Below, in pieces: positions 16,906-26,989 of a DNA stretch of 64,000 nucleotides; positions within the stretch are counted from its first letter, which is position 1, and each line of letters opens with the position of its first letter. The translations under genes and the position numbers were made by a program. The notes beneath the pieces are model-generated. The model was not told the origin of the DNA. It saw only the letters and a list, made by a program, of their open reading frames with translations, and did no database searches. The stretch comes from Nemertoderma westbladi (taxonomy: Eukaryota > Xenacoelomorpha > Nemertodermatida > Nemertodermatidae), in contig JAUCBJ010000121.1 in NCBI GenBank assembly GCA_032718475.1, forward strand, positions 23,094-87,093, written 5' to 3'.

Positions 16906-19900
16906 TGTATGTGGAACACAAAATAATGCCATTTTTGTTTGTGACTCACTTCCAGATACTGGTGCAGATGCCCCAATCGTACCATATGGTCTAATAAAAG
17001 ACAATGATTTAATAATGGAGATTAAAAAATCTCACAAGCCGAAGGTATTTGCTGCAAACGGTACTGTAATCCAATCCATTGGTATCATAACTTTAAAATT
17101 ACATTACTATGGACATAAGGCTATAATCAATGCAGTGGTTACTGAAACAGCATCTACCTTTTTGCTACCCTGGTTTACCCTGAAACAATTAAAAATCATA
17201 CCAGAATGTTTTCCCCTTCCATATATATTTCCAAAAGACAGCAGGGATCTTTATGTCCAAGAAGTATCATCAGCTAATAATGTGCGATCAACATTATTAG
17301 ATGAATATTCTGATGTCTTTGATACTGAACAGTTCCAGGCTATGGACATAACTCCAATGAAAATACACCTTAAACAAAATGCAATTCCATCTAAGATATA
17401 TACTGCAAGAAAAATCCCTGTTCATCTAGAGGCAGACACAAAGGCAGAATTAGAAAATATGACCAAACTAGGAGTAATTAAAAAATTAGAATCTGATGCT
17501 GAACCCCCAGAATGGATTTCTCCAATGGTGGTTATACAAAAACCACGAGGTGGGATTCGAATATGTGTGGACTACACTGCTCTAAATCAATACATAGAAC
17601 GCCCGGTACATCCATTTAAGTGTCCTGCTGATATCGTTGCAAATTTAAATAATGGGTGTCACTTTTTCTCAACTTTAGATGCAGTAAAAGGATACTGGCA
17701 AGTTCCTCTTGAATTCAATAGCCAAAAATATACAACATTCCTAACTCCATGGGGTTGCTATGTTTTTCTTCGAGCCCCAATGGGCCTTAGTTCAACTGGT
17801 GATGTATATTGTATATGGGGAGATACAGCAATATCTGGAATCCCTTCAGTAGAAAAAGTTGTAGATGATATGCTGGTTCATACAGTTACATTTGAAGAAC
17901 ATGTGACTGTTGTGAGATCCATACTAGACCGATGTAGACAATACAAGATTACATTGTCAAAAGATAAATTTATCTTCGCCCAGCCAGAAGTGGAATTTAT
18001 TGGAATGCGCATCGGGCGAAATGGTATTCATGGTGATCCATTAAAGATGGAAGCTATTAGAGAATTCCCAATACCAAAAGACATTTCCATGTTGAAATCT
18101 TTTTTTGGTATTATTACACAACTTCAAATGTTTACACCAAATCTGGCTCAGATATCTGCACCATTACGTGGTTTGTTGAGCCCTAAGAATGCATTTGTAT
18201 GGACCCATGATCATACACAAGCTTTCAATGCAACCAAAAATTTACTTACTTGTTTACCGGCCCTTCAACCATTCGATAAAACATTACCAATTTCACTACA
18301 CACAGATGCCTCTAAAGATGGTATTGGATATGTACTCATGCAAAAACATGACAGCAATTGGTGTATAGTAACCTGTGGAAGCCGTTTTGTCACTCCCACA
18401 GAGTCGAATTGGGCTGTCATTGAACGTGAGCTGTTAGCTGTTCAATGGGCAGTAACGAAATGCAGAGTATATTTACAAGGTTGCCCAAATTTTTCTGTTA
18501 ACACAGATCATAAACCTCTAATCACCATATTAAATAGTAAAACATTGGACAAAATAGGTAATTTACGACTTCAGAGAATCAAAGAAAAGCTTATTGGATA
18601 TAACTTTACTGCTATATGGATACCGGGTAAGAATAATGGCTTTGCCGATGCTCTATCTAGAGCACCTGTATCTCAACCTGATAAAGAGGATATAGATCAA
18701 GTAAATGAGATCATCACTCAAGTAAACGAAGTCATTACAGTAAATTCTAATGATATTGACCCATCGCACACTCTATTTACGAAAGCTGTTAGTGAAGATA
18801 CCGAATATAAACTCCTTATTTCTCATATTATTTCTGGATGTTACAAGATACCTCAAGAGTTAATTATGTTCAAAAACATAATTAAAGACCTTTCAATATG
18901 TAATGAGCTAATCTTGTATGGAGATCGTATTGTTGTACCAAAAAAGGCCAGAAATGAGGTTCTGCGTCGATTACATGTACCACATCAAGGAATTCGTCGA
19001 TCCAAAGAAAGAGCCCGCCGATTATATTATTGGCCAGGAATGAATAGTGATATAACCAACACTGTTGAGAACTGTCATAATTGTCAAAAATATAGACCCA
19101 GTCAGGCACCAGAACCAATGACTCTTGATGTTAATCCGACTCGACCATTTGAAAATGTCTCGACTGACCTTTGTAGCTATGGAAATAATATATATCTCAT
19201 ATATGTGGACCGTTTTTCTGGATGGCCAATAGTTATTTTGTTCAATAAACCTCCAACAACATCCCAAATAACTTCAAAACTAATCGATCTGTTTTGTGAT
19301 ACAGGCGTTCCTGTGAAAATGCGATCAGATGGTGGATCACAATATGCTTCAGCAGAGTTCAATACTTTTTGCAACAATTGGCATATAGACCACACCCTTA
19401 GTAGTGCATATTATCCCCAATCTAATGGTCATGCCGAAGCTGGAATAAAATCAATGAAATCTTTAATTAAAAAATATACTTCAACTAATGGCCAATTAAA
19501 TCATGAAGGATTCAAAGAAGCAATATTAGAGTGGAGAAATACTCCCCGTGATGGTGATACTCCAGCTCCTTCAGTACTACTATATGGAAGACTAATGCGC
19601 ACTCGTCTCCCTGCAAGCAAAGAAGCCTTGGACTTTCAGTGGAATAAAGTATTTGACGAAATTGATAGAAAAGTAGTGGATAAAAAACGTTGGGTGACAA
19701 AATCAAGATACGACTTACACACACATCCACTCAAACCTCTCTCCATAGGCACCTCTGTATTTGTTCAGGATGTCAGGACAAAGTTATGGGATCGAGTAGG
19801 TCGAATAACTGATATAAGAGATAATGGTCATAGTTATTACGTTGCATTTCCATCTGGTCGTATCCTGCTGAGAAATAGGCGTTTTTTACGCCCAGAACCT

Positions 19901-20038
19901 TTGATAAATAGCAATATAAATGATAGTGATAATAAATACAAAGAAATGGCTTCAGATACTGTAATTGTAGATCTACCCCTTCGGCGAAGCATCAGAGCAA
20001 AACAGTTACCAAACCGATATGGACAATTGATTAAGTAA
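16895..20038 (+). CDS. Ty3/gypsy Pol: protease, RT, RNase H, integrase (unbroken)
   Basis: The frame opens after a TGA at 16892-16894 and overlaps the end of gag by 11 bases. It is in the +1 frame relative to gag, so expression would need a +1 (or -2) shift. The protease has DTGA (from LPDTGADAPIV). RT motifs include FSTLDAVKGYWQVPL and VVDDMLVH at the active site. RNase H begins HTDASKDGIGY. Integrase shows the HHCC region (HVPHQGIRRSK ... CHNCQ) and a DDE core at STDLCSYG, RSDGGSQY and SNGHAEAG. The C-terminus is basic (LRRSIRAKQLP). There are no stops or frameshifts in about 1040 codons, so this enzyme set may be functional. Confidence 0.92.
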   Translation, partial: FRINVCGTQNNAIFVCDSLPDTGADAPIVPYGLIKDNDLIMEIKKSHKPKVFAANGTVIQSIGIITLKLHYYGHKAIINAVVTETASTFLLPWFTLKQLKIIPECFPLPYIFPKDSRDLYVQEVSSANNVRSTLLDEYSDVFDTEQFQAMDITPMKIHLKQNAIPSKIYTARKIPVHLEADTKAELENMTKLGVIKKLESDAEPPEWISPMVVIQKPRGGIRICVDYTALNQYIERPVHPFKCPADIVANLNNGCHFFSTLDAVKGYWQVPLEFNSQKYTTFLTPWGCYVFLRAPMGLSSTGDVYCIWGDTAISGIPSVEKVVDDMLVHTVTFEEHVTVVRSILDRCRQYKITLSKDKFIFAQPEVEFIGMRIGRNGIHGDPLKMEAIREFPIPKDISMLKSFFGIITQLQMFTPNLAQISAPLRGLLSPKNAFVWTHDHTQAFNATKNLLTCLPALQPFDKTLPISLHTDASKDGIGYVLMQKHDSNWCIVTCGSRFVTPTESNWAVIERELLAVQWAVTKCRVYLQGCPNFSVNTDHKPLITILNSKTLDKIGNLRLQRIKEKLIGYNFTAIWIPGKNNGFADALSRAPVSQPDKEDIDQVNEIITQVNEVITVNSNDIDPSHTLFTKAVSEDTEYKLLISHIISGCYKIPQELIMFKNIIKDLSICNELILYGDRIVVPKKARNEVLRRLHVPHQGIRRSKERARRLYYWPGMNSDITNTVENCHNCQKYRPSQAPEPMTLDVNPTRPFENVSTDLCSYGNNIYLIYVDRFSGWPIVILFNKPPTTSQITSKLIDLFCDTGVPVKMRSDGGSQYASAEFNTFCNNWHIDHTLSSAYYPQSNGHAEAGIKSMKSLIKKYTSTNGQLNHEGFKEAILEWRNTPRDGDTPAPSVLLYGRLMRTRLPASKEALDFQWNKVFDEIDRKVVDKKRWVTKSRYDLHTHPLKPLSIGTSVFVQDVRTKLWDRVGRITDIRDNGHSYYVAFPSGRILLRNRRFLRPEPLINSNINDSDNKYKEMASDTVIVDLPLRRSIRAKQLPNRYGQLIK

Positions 20039-20356
20039 ATAATGTTCCTTGGTATTATTTTTAAGATTATTACAATAAATGACTAAGAATGAAGATTGAA
20101 TTAATTTTGAGTAATTTGTATTGTATTGTAATAGATTATGTTTAAGCTATTTTGAATATGAAAGATGGTATATAATTTAGAATCAAAAACTGAAAAGGGA
20201 TGTATATTATTTTAGAGTATATCTATATATATCGAGTCAAGATTATTGATTGTGTATTGATTATATATTTAGGACCATATTTTTGTTAGAGGATTTAGTA
20301 TGATTTTTTTTTTTGTTTATTTCTGATCTTTTGAGTTCAAAGATCATGGGGGGAGG
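20039..20356 (+). other. 3' untranslated region and polypurine tract of the gypsy element
   Basis: 318 AT-rich bases with no ORF, ending in the polypurine tract ATGGGGGGAGG (20346-20356) next to the 3' LTR. Confidence 0.8.
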
Positions 20357-20553
20357 TGTACAGTGTTGATCTAAGTTACCCTTAAGTGATATTATATACT
20401 TATATATATGTAGGCCTACAGGCCTATGGAAAGTCAAGTATTCAATATATATAACATAAGTACTTCTGTACTTTGTCATCTGGCAATCCCATATTTTCAT
20501 ACACAGCAGTCTGGCAGTATATCTACTGCCTACTGGTACTTCAGTACTTTACA
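20357..20553 (+). repeat. 3' LTR of Ty3/gypsy element, 197 bp
   Basis: Identical by eye to 14873-15069. Followed by the second GTAAT target-site copy. Confidence 0.95.
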
Positions 20554-20558
20554 GTAAT

Positions 20559-21368
20559 ACTTATACTACTACTAATAGTAGTAACCAAAAAGGGCTCAGT
20601 GATGGCAATTTTTCTAGCTACACGAATTGTTATCAAAATAATATTAATCAACATTTTATTGTACTAAATATCCAAGGGCTACATTTTCAAGGCCAGCCAT
20701 CTAAAGTACCACATATTCAGGACTTGGCTAGTTCTTCTCCCCAATTTATTGCCCTAACCGAAACCCATTTAAATAGAAAGTTTTTGGATGCTGAATTAAA
20801 AGTACCAGGCTATACCTTAGTTAGGGCTGACAGGGATTCTAGAGCCAAAGGAGGTGCCGGTATATATATAAATGATAATATTGTTTTCACAATAATCGAA
20901 AAATACTCAAATACTGTTTGTGAATTCTTGGCTGTTCATTTTCAGTGTAGTGATACCTTAGTATTTGTAGTATATCGGCCTTCCTGTGAATTAAAATTAT
21001 TTAAGGAGTGTTTAAATAGGGTTGAAAATATTATTGAATGCGAAAATTTCAATAATAGTAGACTCCTAATCTCTGGGGACTTTAATTTTCCCAACATTTC
21101 TGGGGACAGGGACACTTTTTCATCTCACTCTCCAATAGCCTCTATAAATTATCAGGGCAATGCATTGCTTGGATTAATGTCACGCTGGTTTATGACCCAG
21201 GTCGTTGACAAACCAACCCGCTTGAACAGTACCATCGATCTACTTATTACCAACGATTTAGACTACATAGACAAAGTAAATGTGTATGGTACCAATTATT
21301 CAGACCACAATGTTGTACAAATTTTCACGAGTAAAATAGAAGCAAACACACAACAAGTTATGCAGTGA
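20559..21368 (+). pseudogene. LINE apurinic-type endonuclease domain
   Basis: In frame with 14585-14872 when the gypsy insertion is removed. Motifs of the endonuclease/exonuclease/phosphatase fold are present: VLNIQGL at the start, ALTETHL, GGAGIYI, SGDFNFP and NYSDHNVV near the end. The enzyme nicks target DNA for target-primed reverse transcription. The frame ends at a TGA (21366-21368) exactly where a different LINE's 3' tail begins. The stop is therefore created by that insertion. Confidence 0.85.
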
Positions 21369-21776
21369 AATCTGCAGTTAAATCTCATCTCCGTGTGCAA
21401 TGTAAAAATAGGTACAATAGTCCTACAGTAAGTTATTAGTTTATTAATTATTTACTATTTATACTGTAATTACGTTTTATAATAAATTGTTCTGTACATT
21501 ACATCTTTATCGTTGAGTCGGGCATTGTCACGCTCTCGGTAAAGTTGTACATGTACATAGTGTAATTACGTTTTATATTGGTTTTAGGTTAGCGTAGTGT
21601 AATATTGTACTGTATTTGTAACCAAGTGACATAAAGGACCCCCTTGGAAATAAGCTGCAAAGCTTTAGGGGTAATCCTATATATGTTATGTTTGACAATA
21701 CCTTTATACCGGTACATTGTTTGGTGTATTTGTTATTGTTTTTACATAATGTATAAATAAATCTATATCTAACAAA
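21369..21776 (+). mobile_element. 5'-truncated LINE tail inserted between endonuclease and RT
   Basis: Matches base for base, with few differences, the 3' end of the plus-strand LINE at 56945-57342. It includes the last 22 codons of its ORF2 (KSAVKSHLRVQCKNRY ...) and about 330 bases of 3' UTR ending ATAAATAAATCTATATCT. It is a short copy of that family and younger than the LINE it interrupts. No clean target duplication is visible; an imperfect AAAATA(TA)GAA match exists on both sides. Confidence 0.85.
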
Positions 21777-21799
21777 ATATAGAACGCAATAACGTACCG

Positions 21800-22144
21800 G
21801 TGCAAGGTTTTAAGAACCTGAACTTTATTTCTGAAAAAACTGATTGGGTATCCATGAAATCAGAAATTAAAGAAACAGATTGGTCAGAATTATTTCGAGA
21901 TAAAACGTTGGACCAAAAAGTTGAAATTTTGTTACAAAATTTAGAATCTATTTACGAAAGTAACGTCCCACCGAGAAAACCAAATTCAAAAGCAAAAATT
22001 CCCTTAGAGAGACGGTCATTATTTAAAAAACGAACAAAGTTGTTGAAAAGAATAATAAATTCAACGTCAAAAGTGAAAATAGCCAAATTAAATTCCGATT
22101 TGACTAAACTCGATTCAGAGTTATATCTATCTCGCCAGGCATGA
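21800..22144 (+). pseudogene. LINE linker between endonuclease and RT
   Basis: 114 codons. The sequence (KTDWSEL-like KETDWSELFRD ... then a basic stretch RSLFKKRTKLLKR) is the usual region linking endonuclease to RT in CR1/jockey-type LINEs. A single-base frameshift near 22135 separates it from the RT frame at 22143 onward. Confidence 0.75.
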
Positions 22145-22169
22145 ATCAAAAAGGAACGAAATTAATGCC

Positions 22170-24038
22170 GTGAATAAGATCAAAGTAAATCCGAAATTAT
22201 TTTTTACCTTTGCTAACACGAAACGTAAGGATAAAGTAAATGTTGGTCCTTTTGTTATTAACGGCAAAATAGTTTCTAATCCCGTTGATGTTTGTGAAAC
22301 TTTACACGAACAATACCAATCAGTTTTTTCCAATCCAATTGCAGCTCTTAGGGTCTACTCACCCTCAGAGTTCTTTAAAGTCGATCAAGATACCAAACTA
22401 ACTGATGTCCCGATTACATTAGAACTTATTATCATGGCTATTGATAAGCAATGTGCAGCCTCATCGGCAGGTCCTGATGGTATTCCAGCTCTTCTACTCA
22501 AATCATGTAAGAATGAGTTGGCCCATCCCCTCTCTATAATCTATCAGGAATCATTATCATCTGGTATATTTCCATCTACTTTTAAATTTGGACATATTAC
22601 CCCAATATTTAAGAAAGGATCCCGACTGGAGCCAATTAATTATCGACCAGTAAGTCTTACATCCATCCTCTCAAAGACCCTTGAACGTTTAGTAAGGTGG
22701 AGACTAGTAGAATATCTGGAGATAAATAACCTCCTTAATGTGACTCAGCATGGCTTCCGGGCTGGGCGTTCTTGTCTTTCCCAACTACTAGACCATTACA
22801 CATACATTCTAGACTTGCTGGCAACGGCTGAAGGAGCCGATGTGATCTACCTTGACTTTGCCAAGGCATTTGACAAGGTAGACCACGGCGTCTTACTTCA
22901 CAAAATTAAAAAACTTGGTATCAGCGGTAGTTTGGGAGTGTGGCTCGCAAACTTCCTAACAAATCGGTCCCAGAAAGTTGTAATAAACGGTGCCAGTTCC
23001 CATCCCCAACCCATCCTTAGCGGGGTTCCACAAGGAACGGTACTTGGACCCCTACTGTTCCTTATTATGGTTGGGGACATTAACACTAACACAAACAATA
23101 AATTATCATCATTTGCTGACGACACAAGAGTAACTGCTCCATCTCTTAACAATGATGACAATAATCTACAAAGAGATTTGAATACAATATATGATTGGGC
23201 TGTAAATAACAATATGCATCTGCATGGTGACAAATTTGAGCATCTGCACTACAGCAACAAACCCAAATCTCATCCACACAATAGCTACACTTATATAAAT
23301 TCTACTGGCGACCATTTGATAATAACTTCAGATCATGCAACTAAAGATCTAGGTGTGACCATGAGTGATAATGGGCGTTTTTCATTACATATCACAAACA
23401 TTTGTAAAACCGGATCTCAGTTATGTGGCTGGATACTAAGGACATTTACAACCCGTAATGTAATCCCCATGGTTACGCTTTTTAATTCTCTCGTCCGTCC
23501 AAGACTCGAATATTGCTGCCAGTTGTGGAACCCAGCTACTGTAGCTGATATCCAAAAAATTGAAAATGTACAACGGGCCTACACCCGCCGCATATTTGGA
23601 ATGAAGGATATAAATTATTGGGAACGCTTGAAAATGTTACGGTTATATTCGCTCGAGCGGAGGAGAGAAAGGTATATAATGATATATACATGGAAAATTA
23701 TCGAAAATAGAGTTCCAAATATTTCAGATTTAACCTATAAAATTAAATCTACAAAAAACATCCGCAGAGGTCGACTTTGTACCATACCGTCCCTTGCAAG
23801 TAAGGCTACATGTCGCGTCTCCTCTCTTACAGACAACAGTTTTTGTGTTATTGGACCTAAATTATTTAACACCATCCCAAAACATATAAGAGACTTGACA
23901 GGCTGCGCACTGGAGACTTTTAAAAAGCATCTTGATGCATATCTTTTCACCGTCCCAGATTGTCCCGGCTCGCCTGGATACACTGACTCGAGACCTATCC
24001 AGTCAAACTCCCTAACTAAGGTACAAGTATTAAAATAA
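22170..24038 (+). CDS. LINE reverse transcriptase and C-terminal region
   Basis: 622 codons, unbroken; the frame is in fact open from about 22143. RT motifs: SSAGPDGIP, NYRPVSLTSI, VIYLDFAKAFDKVDH, SGVPQGTVLGPLLF and the active site SSFADDTRV. It continues through KDLGVTMS (the YLG-type motif), VRPRLEYCCQLWNP and a basic C-terminal region to KVQVLK. The order and motifs are those of the CR1/L2/jockey group. Together with 20559-21368 it would be ORF2. Confidence 0.9.
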   Translation: MNKIKVNPKLFFTFANTKRKDKVNVGPFVINGKIVSNPVDVCETLHEQYQSVFSNPIAALRVYSPSEFFKVDQDTKLTDVPITLELIIMAIDKQCAASSAGPDGIPALLLKSCKNELAHPLSIIYQESLSSGIFPSTFKFGHITPIFKKGSRLEPINYRPVSLTSILSKTLERLVRWRLVEYLEINNLLNVTQHGFRAGRSCLSQLLDHYTYILDLLATAEGADVIYLDFAKAFDKVDHGVLLHKIKKLGISGSLGVWLANFLTNRSQKVVINGASSHPQPILSGVPQGTVLGPLLFLIMVGDINTNTNNKLSSFADDTRVTAPSLNNDDNNLQRDLNTIYDWAVNNNMHLHGDKFEHLHYSNKPKSHPHNSYTYINSTGDHLIITSDHATKDLGVTMSDNGRFSLHITNICKTGSQLCGWILRTFTTRNVIPMVTLFNSLVRPRLEYCCQLWNPATVADIQKIENVQRAYTRRIFGMKDINYWERLKMLRLYSLERRRERYIMIYTWKIIENRVPNISDLTYKIKSTKNIRRGRLCTIPSLASKATCRVSSLTDNSFCVIGPKLFNTIPKHIRDLTGCALETFKKHLDAYLFTVPDCPGSPGYTDSRPIQSNSLTKVQVLK

Positions 24039-24320
24039 ATTAAATGGACTACATTTCTTTCATTGCATTGTCCATTTAAACAGAAGAATTAGCCAGTTTT
24101 TGCACAATTTGTATACAATGTATATTTTTACTATAATGTTTTATTTTTTTCTCATTATTAGTTATGTGCATTTTGTGCCTTATTTGCGAAATTTTTACAA
24201 CTGTAGGCCCGTACTTAATTATTTGATATACTGCAGTTTTTAGGTTTATGTTCTTAATTTGGTGTGCTCTACGAGTTCTACCGTGTGAATTTTAAATCAC
24301 TAAATATATATACAAGAATC
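24039..24320 (+). other. 3' UTR of the PHD/CCCH LINE
   Basis: AT-rich. The last 66 bases (GGTGTGCTCTACGAGTTCTA block then a TA-rich tail) recur almost unchanged at 41827-41893 on the minus strand, which fixes the 3' terminus near 24320. Confidence 0.7.
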
Positions 24321-24335
24321 ATATTCATACTGTAA

Positions 24336-24876
24336 TTACTGCTGCGGACCACAAGACTTGCAGGTGATTGATTCAACTCTTGTTTTCTTGGAGTGGTTCT
24401 TGCAAGAGTATTTAGAGTAACTGGAGCAAACTAGTGCAGTTTTCAGTCCGCACTTTTGTTGCTCACATCGACGCCGGCGTCCACATTCAACTGCGGAAGG
24501 ATTCCCCTGTACAATGTTTATAATTGCAGCTTTTACCTTTCTTACTGAGATTGAATCATTAATCAGTTCACGAGATACATTCAATAGGAACATATGTCGA
24601 GTTTTAGCTTTCCCACGAATTGAAGGGAACTTCAAGTTATATATAACGTATGCTGCCAAGGCAGCAACGTCTATAATGGTGTAGAGTAACTTCGTAGGCC
24701 AGCGCCTAGTGGCGCGGTGGACAGAACTCAATGACACCATCTTATCCATGGTGTCGACCCCACACTTTGATGCGATATAATCGAGTACTATGGCTGGTCT
24801 CTTAATACCGGTGGTTTCAACCTCGTTGTCGTGGTGCATACTCGATATAAGTGTGAAAGTTTTGCCCTTTTTAGGA
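24336..24876 (-). pseudogene. piggyBac transposase, C-terminal part
   Basis: A minus-strand frame runs from 24876 (KKGKTFTLISSMH) to a TAA just below 24338. It reads through KRPAIVLDYIASKCGVDTMD and RRWPTKLLYTIIDVAALAAY, the conserved end of the piggyBac catalytic domain. The C-terminus is Cys-rich (CGRRRRCEQQKCGLK ... CKNH ... CKSCGPQQ), matching the cross-brace zinc finger of piggyBac transposases. The upstream part continues at 26830-26717 after an insertion of two LINE ends. The N-terminal half was not found, so it is a dead remnant. Confidence 0.85.
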
Positions 24877-24878
24877 AC

Positions 24879-26151
24879 ATACTACTACTACTAGGATCGG
24901 CATGCTGCATTGCAGCTGCATTTTTAAGAATGCTGTGCCGGCTTGTCAACAAAATTGCACCGCCACAACTCCCTATCACCCATGACATTTGCTAGATCAT
25001 CCGCATCTTCAAGGCCAGTGTCCTTTAGGATGCGTCACAAGAAAGTCATGGGCTGTCCACCATGTTTATTCACGCCATGAGGCTGCCAAAGTACAAGATT
25101 ATGCACTGGCTGGTCCTCACGGCGAAAGCAATGTCCTGCAAAGCGGAGGCGATTTTGTTCTAGTGTCAAGCTTGGGGGAACCAATGAGACACCTCCAATG
25201 TTATATAGTGTCTGGTTGGAGATGTGTGCATTGTACTTGACACAATGAACCCGGCGTAGCATTCTTGTGAATGTGCCATCCAGAGATTTGGTGTCCTCAG
25301 CAGTTAGAGCCCAGCATGGACTCCTGTAGAGGAGTACTGGAACTACTGCTGCTCTAAATAATCGGACCTTAAGTTTCCGATTAATTCTCGGTGACTTCTA
25401 AATCCTGGAAAGCCTATTCAAGGCTGCCCATGCCTTTCCCTTACGTATTCGAAGGTCCTCACCTGACTTCCGGATCCATGATCCCAGGTAACAGAAGTCG
25501 TCCACATGCTCAAGCATACCATCCTTTGAGCTTATGCTCATCCGATCAGAGACTTGCTGAGGACTTTCAAAGTTAACTGTCAGAATTTTGGTCTTTCTGG
25601 AGTTAATAAAAAGACCAACACTAGAAGCAGCATGTTCTAATGAGCTGAGGAGCCGTTGGGCTCCCTCTAATGATTCTGAGAGTACTCCTAAGTCATCAGC
25701 AAAGTCTAGATCAGTTAGGTACTTGGCAGGATTTCCTCGACTTCTGGAGCCAGTAGGTGGAGTTATCATCACCCCATCATCATTATAATGATCTAAGGAC
25801 ATGCGTAGAACATAGTCAACCACAATAATGAACAAAAATGGTGCAAGTGTGTCTCCTTGGAGGACGCCCCATAACACTTCAAATGGTTCTGTGTCACCAT
25901 CAACAGTAGACACAAATGTTGTCGAACCATCGTATACTGATCTGATTGCTGCAATAATTTCATCAGGAATCCCATATAATGAAAGTATGCTGAACATACG
26001 TGAGCGAGAGACTGAATCAAAGGCCTTGAAGAAGTCAACAAAGATAACAGCCAGATGCCTGTCTTTCTTTTTTGATAACTCTTCAATTATCCTTCTAAGT
26101 GCCAAAATGGGCTCCATGGTCCCACGACCTTTACGGAACAGGGGACCATGT
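24879..26151 (-). mobile_element. RTE-like LINE, 3' part (RT to tail), left arm of an inverted pair
   Basis: On the minus strand a frame (26117-25398) reads GRGTMEPILAL, FVDFFKAFDSVSR, GVLQGDTLAPFLF and the active site DLDFADDLGVL. After a frameshift near 25400 it continues into the C-terminal region (KVRLFRAAVVPVLLY ... LEQNRLRFAGHCFRRED) ending KPAQHS. The 3' end is a short hairpin-like segment and a (TAG)n tail. Simple-repeat tails are typical of RTE-group LINEs. The tail abuts the piggyBac target sequence CCTTTTTAGGAACAT at about 24864-24878. Confidence 0.8.
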
Positions 26152-26162
26152 TCCTTTTAGGA

Positions 26163-26714
26163 ATGGGCCTTGAATAGGCTTTCCAGGATTTGGAAGTCAC
26201 CTAGAATTAATCGGAATCTTAAGGTCCGATTATTTAGAGCAGCAGTAGTTCCAGTACTCCTCTACGGGAGTCCATGCTGGGCTCTAACTGCTGAGGACAC
26301 CAAATCTCTGGATGGCACATTCACAAGAATGCTACGCCGGGTACATTGTGTCAAGTACAATGCACACATCTCCAACCAGACACTATATAACATTGGAGGT
26401 GTCTCATTGGTTCCCCCAAGCTTGACACTAGAACAAAATCGCCTCCGCTTTGCAGGACATTGCTTTCGCCGTGAGGACCAGCCAGTGCATAATCTTGTAC
26501 TTTGGCAGCCTCATGGAGTGAATAAGCATGGTGGACAGCCCATGACTTTCTTGAGACGCATCTTAAAGGACACTGGCCTTAAAGATGCGGATGATCTAGC
26601 AAATGTCATGGGTGATAGGGAGTTGTGGCGGTGCAATTTTGTTGACAAGCCGGCACAGCATTCTTAAAAATGCAGCTGCAATGCAGCATGCCGATCCTAG
26701 TAGTAGTAGTAGTC
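26163..26714 (+). mobile_element. RTE-like LINE 3' end, right arm of the inverted pair
   Basis: The plus-strand frame 26170-26667 (NRLSRIWKSPRIN ... KPAQHS) nearly matches the C-terminal part of the left arm, with a few changes (R/G, E/K). It ends in the same 3' hairpin-like segment and (TAG)n tail, then CCTTTTAGGAACAT at about 26715-26728. The two arms lie head to head, so both tails face outward and both touch copies of the same 14-15 bp target sequence. Confidence 0.85.
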
Positions 26715-26830
26715 CTTTTAGGAACATGGGAAACTATGGTTGTCTTGTTTATATGTCCAAATAAACTTGACTCAACCACAAGCCCTTTAGCAGTAACGAA
26801 CTCAGATGGGTGCTCAGTAATATATTGAGT
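26715..26830 (-). pseudogene. piggyBac transposase, internal part upstream of the insertion
   Basis: Minus-strand frame from about 26830: it reads EHPSEFVTAKGLVVESSL, then INKTTIVSHVPK. This joins in sense to KKGKTFTLISS at 24876 across the LINE pair. It corresponds to the segment just before the third catalytic region of piggyBac transposases. The remainder upstream is lost or unrecognisable. Confidence 0.7.
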
Positions 26831-26926
26831 ATTAATCAGGAAAAATATCAGCTGAATTATTAATACTTACCCATCTATTTATTTCTCGCGATTTTCATAC
26901 TGTTACTTAAACTATTCTTCATACCC

Positions 26927-26943
26927 CCCCCCCCCCCCCCCCC
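26927..26943. repeat. poly-C tract
   Basis: An uninterrupted run of about 17 C. The length may be uncertain in the assembly. Confidence 0.9.
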
Positions 26944-26989
26944 CATCCTCTTGTGTAATATATAGTATGCCGAACTCTCACCTTAGAAT

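Larger units (their letters stand above)
14873..20553 (+). mobile_element. Ty3/gypsy retrotransposon, 5681 bp, nearly intact
   Basis: Two 197-bp LTRs (14873-15069 and 20357-20553) look identical by eye. They are flanked by the 5-bp target duplication GTAAT (14868-14872 and 20554-20558). The candidate primer-binding site begins TGGCGCTGCG right after the 5' LTR (from 15070). The polypurine tract ATGGGGGGAGG precedes the 3' LTR (20346-20356). It contains gag (15325-16905, one stop) and an unbroken pol (16895-20038). It sits within the PHD/CCCH LINE and so is younger than it. Identical LTRs imply a recent insertion. Confidence 0.95.
12890..24320 (+). mobile_element. CR1/L2-like LINE, near full length but decayed, interrupted by two younger elements
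   Basis: Parts on the plus strand: PHD-finger ORF (12890-13744), CCCH-finger and Gln-rich segment (13731-14588), Asn-rich segment (14585-14872), endonuclease (20559-21368), linker (21800-22144), RT (22170-24038), 3' UTR to about 24320. A Ty3/gypsy element (14873-20553) and a LINE tail (21369-21776) were inserted later. Removing the gypsy element and one TSD copy leaves the frame continuous from 14870 into 20559. A 66-bp near-identical copy of its 3' end lies at 41827-41893 in reverse. PHD fingers are known in ORF1 of some CR1-like LINEs, which supports the clade guess. Confidence 0.8.

Noticed and set aside
22898-23233. 111-codon minus-strand ORF
   Set aside because: Antisense to the intact LINE RT frame.
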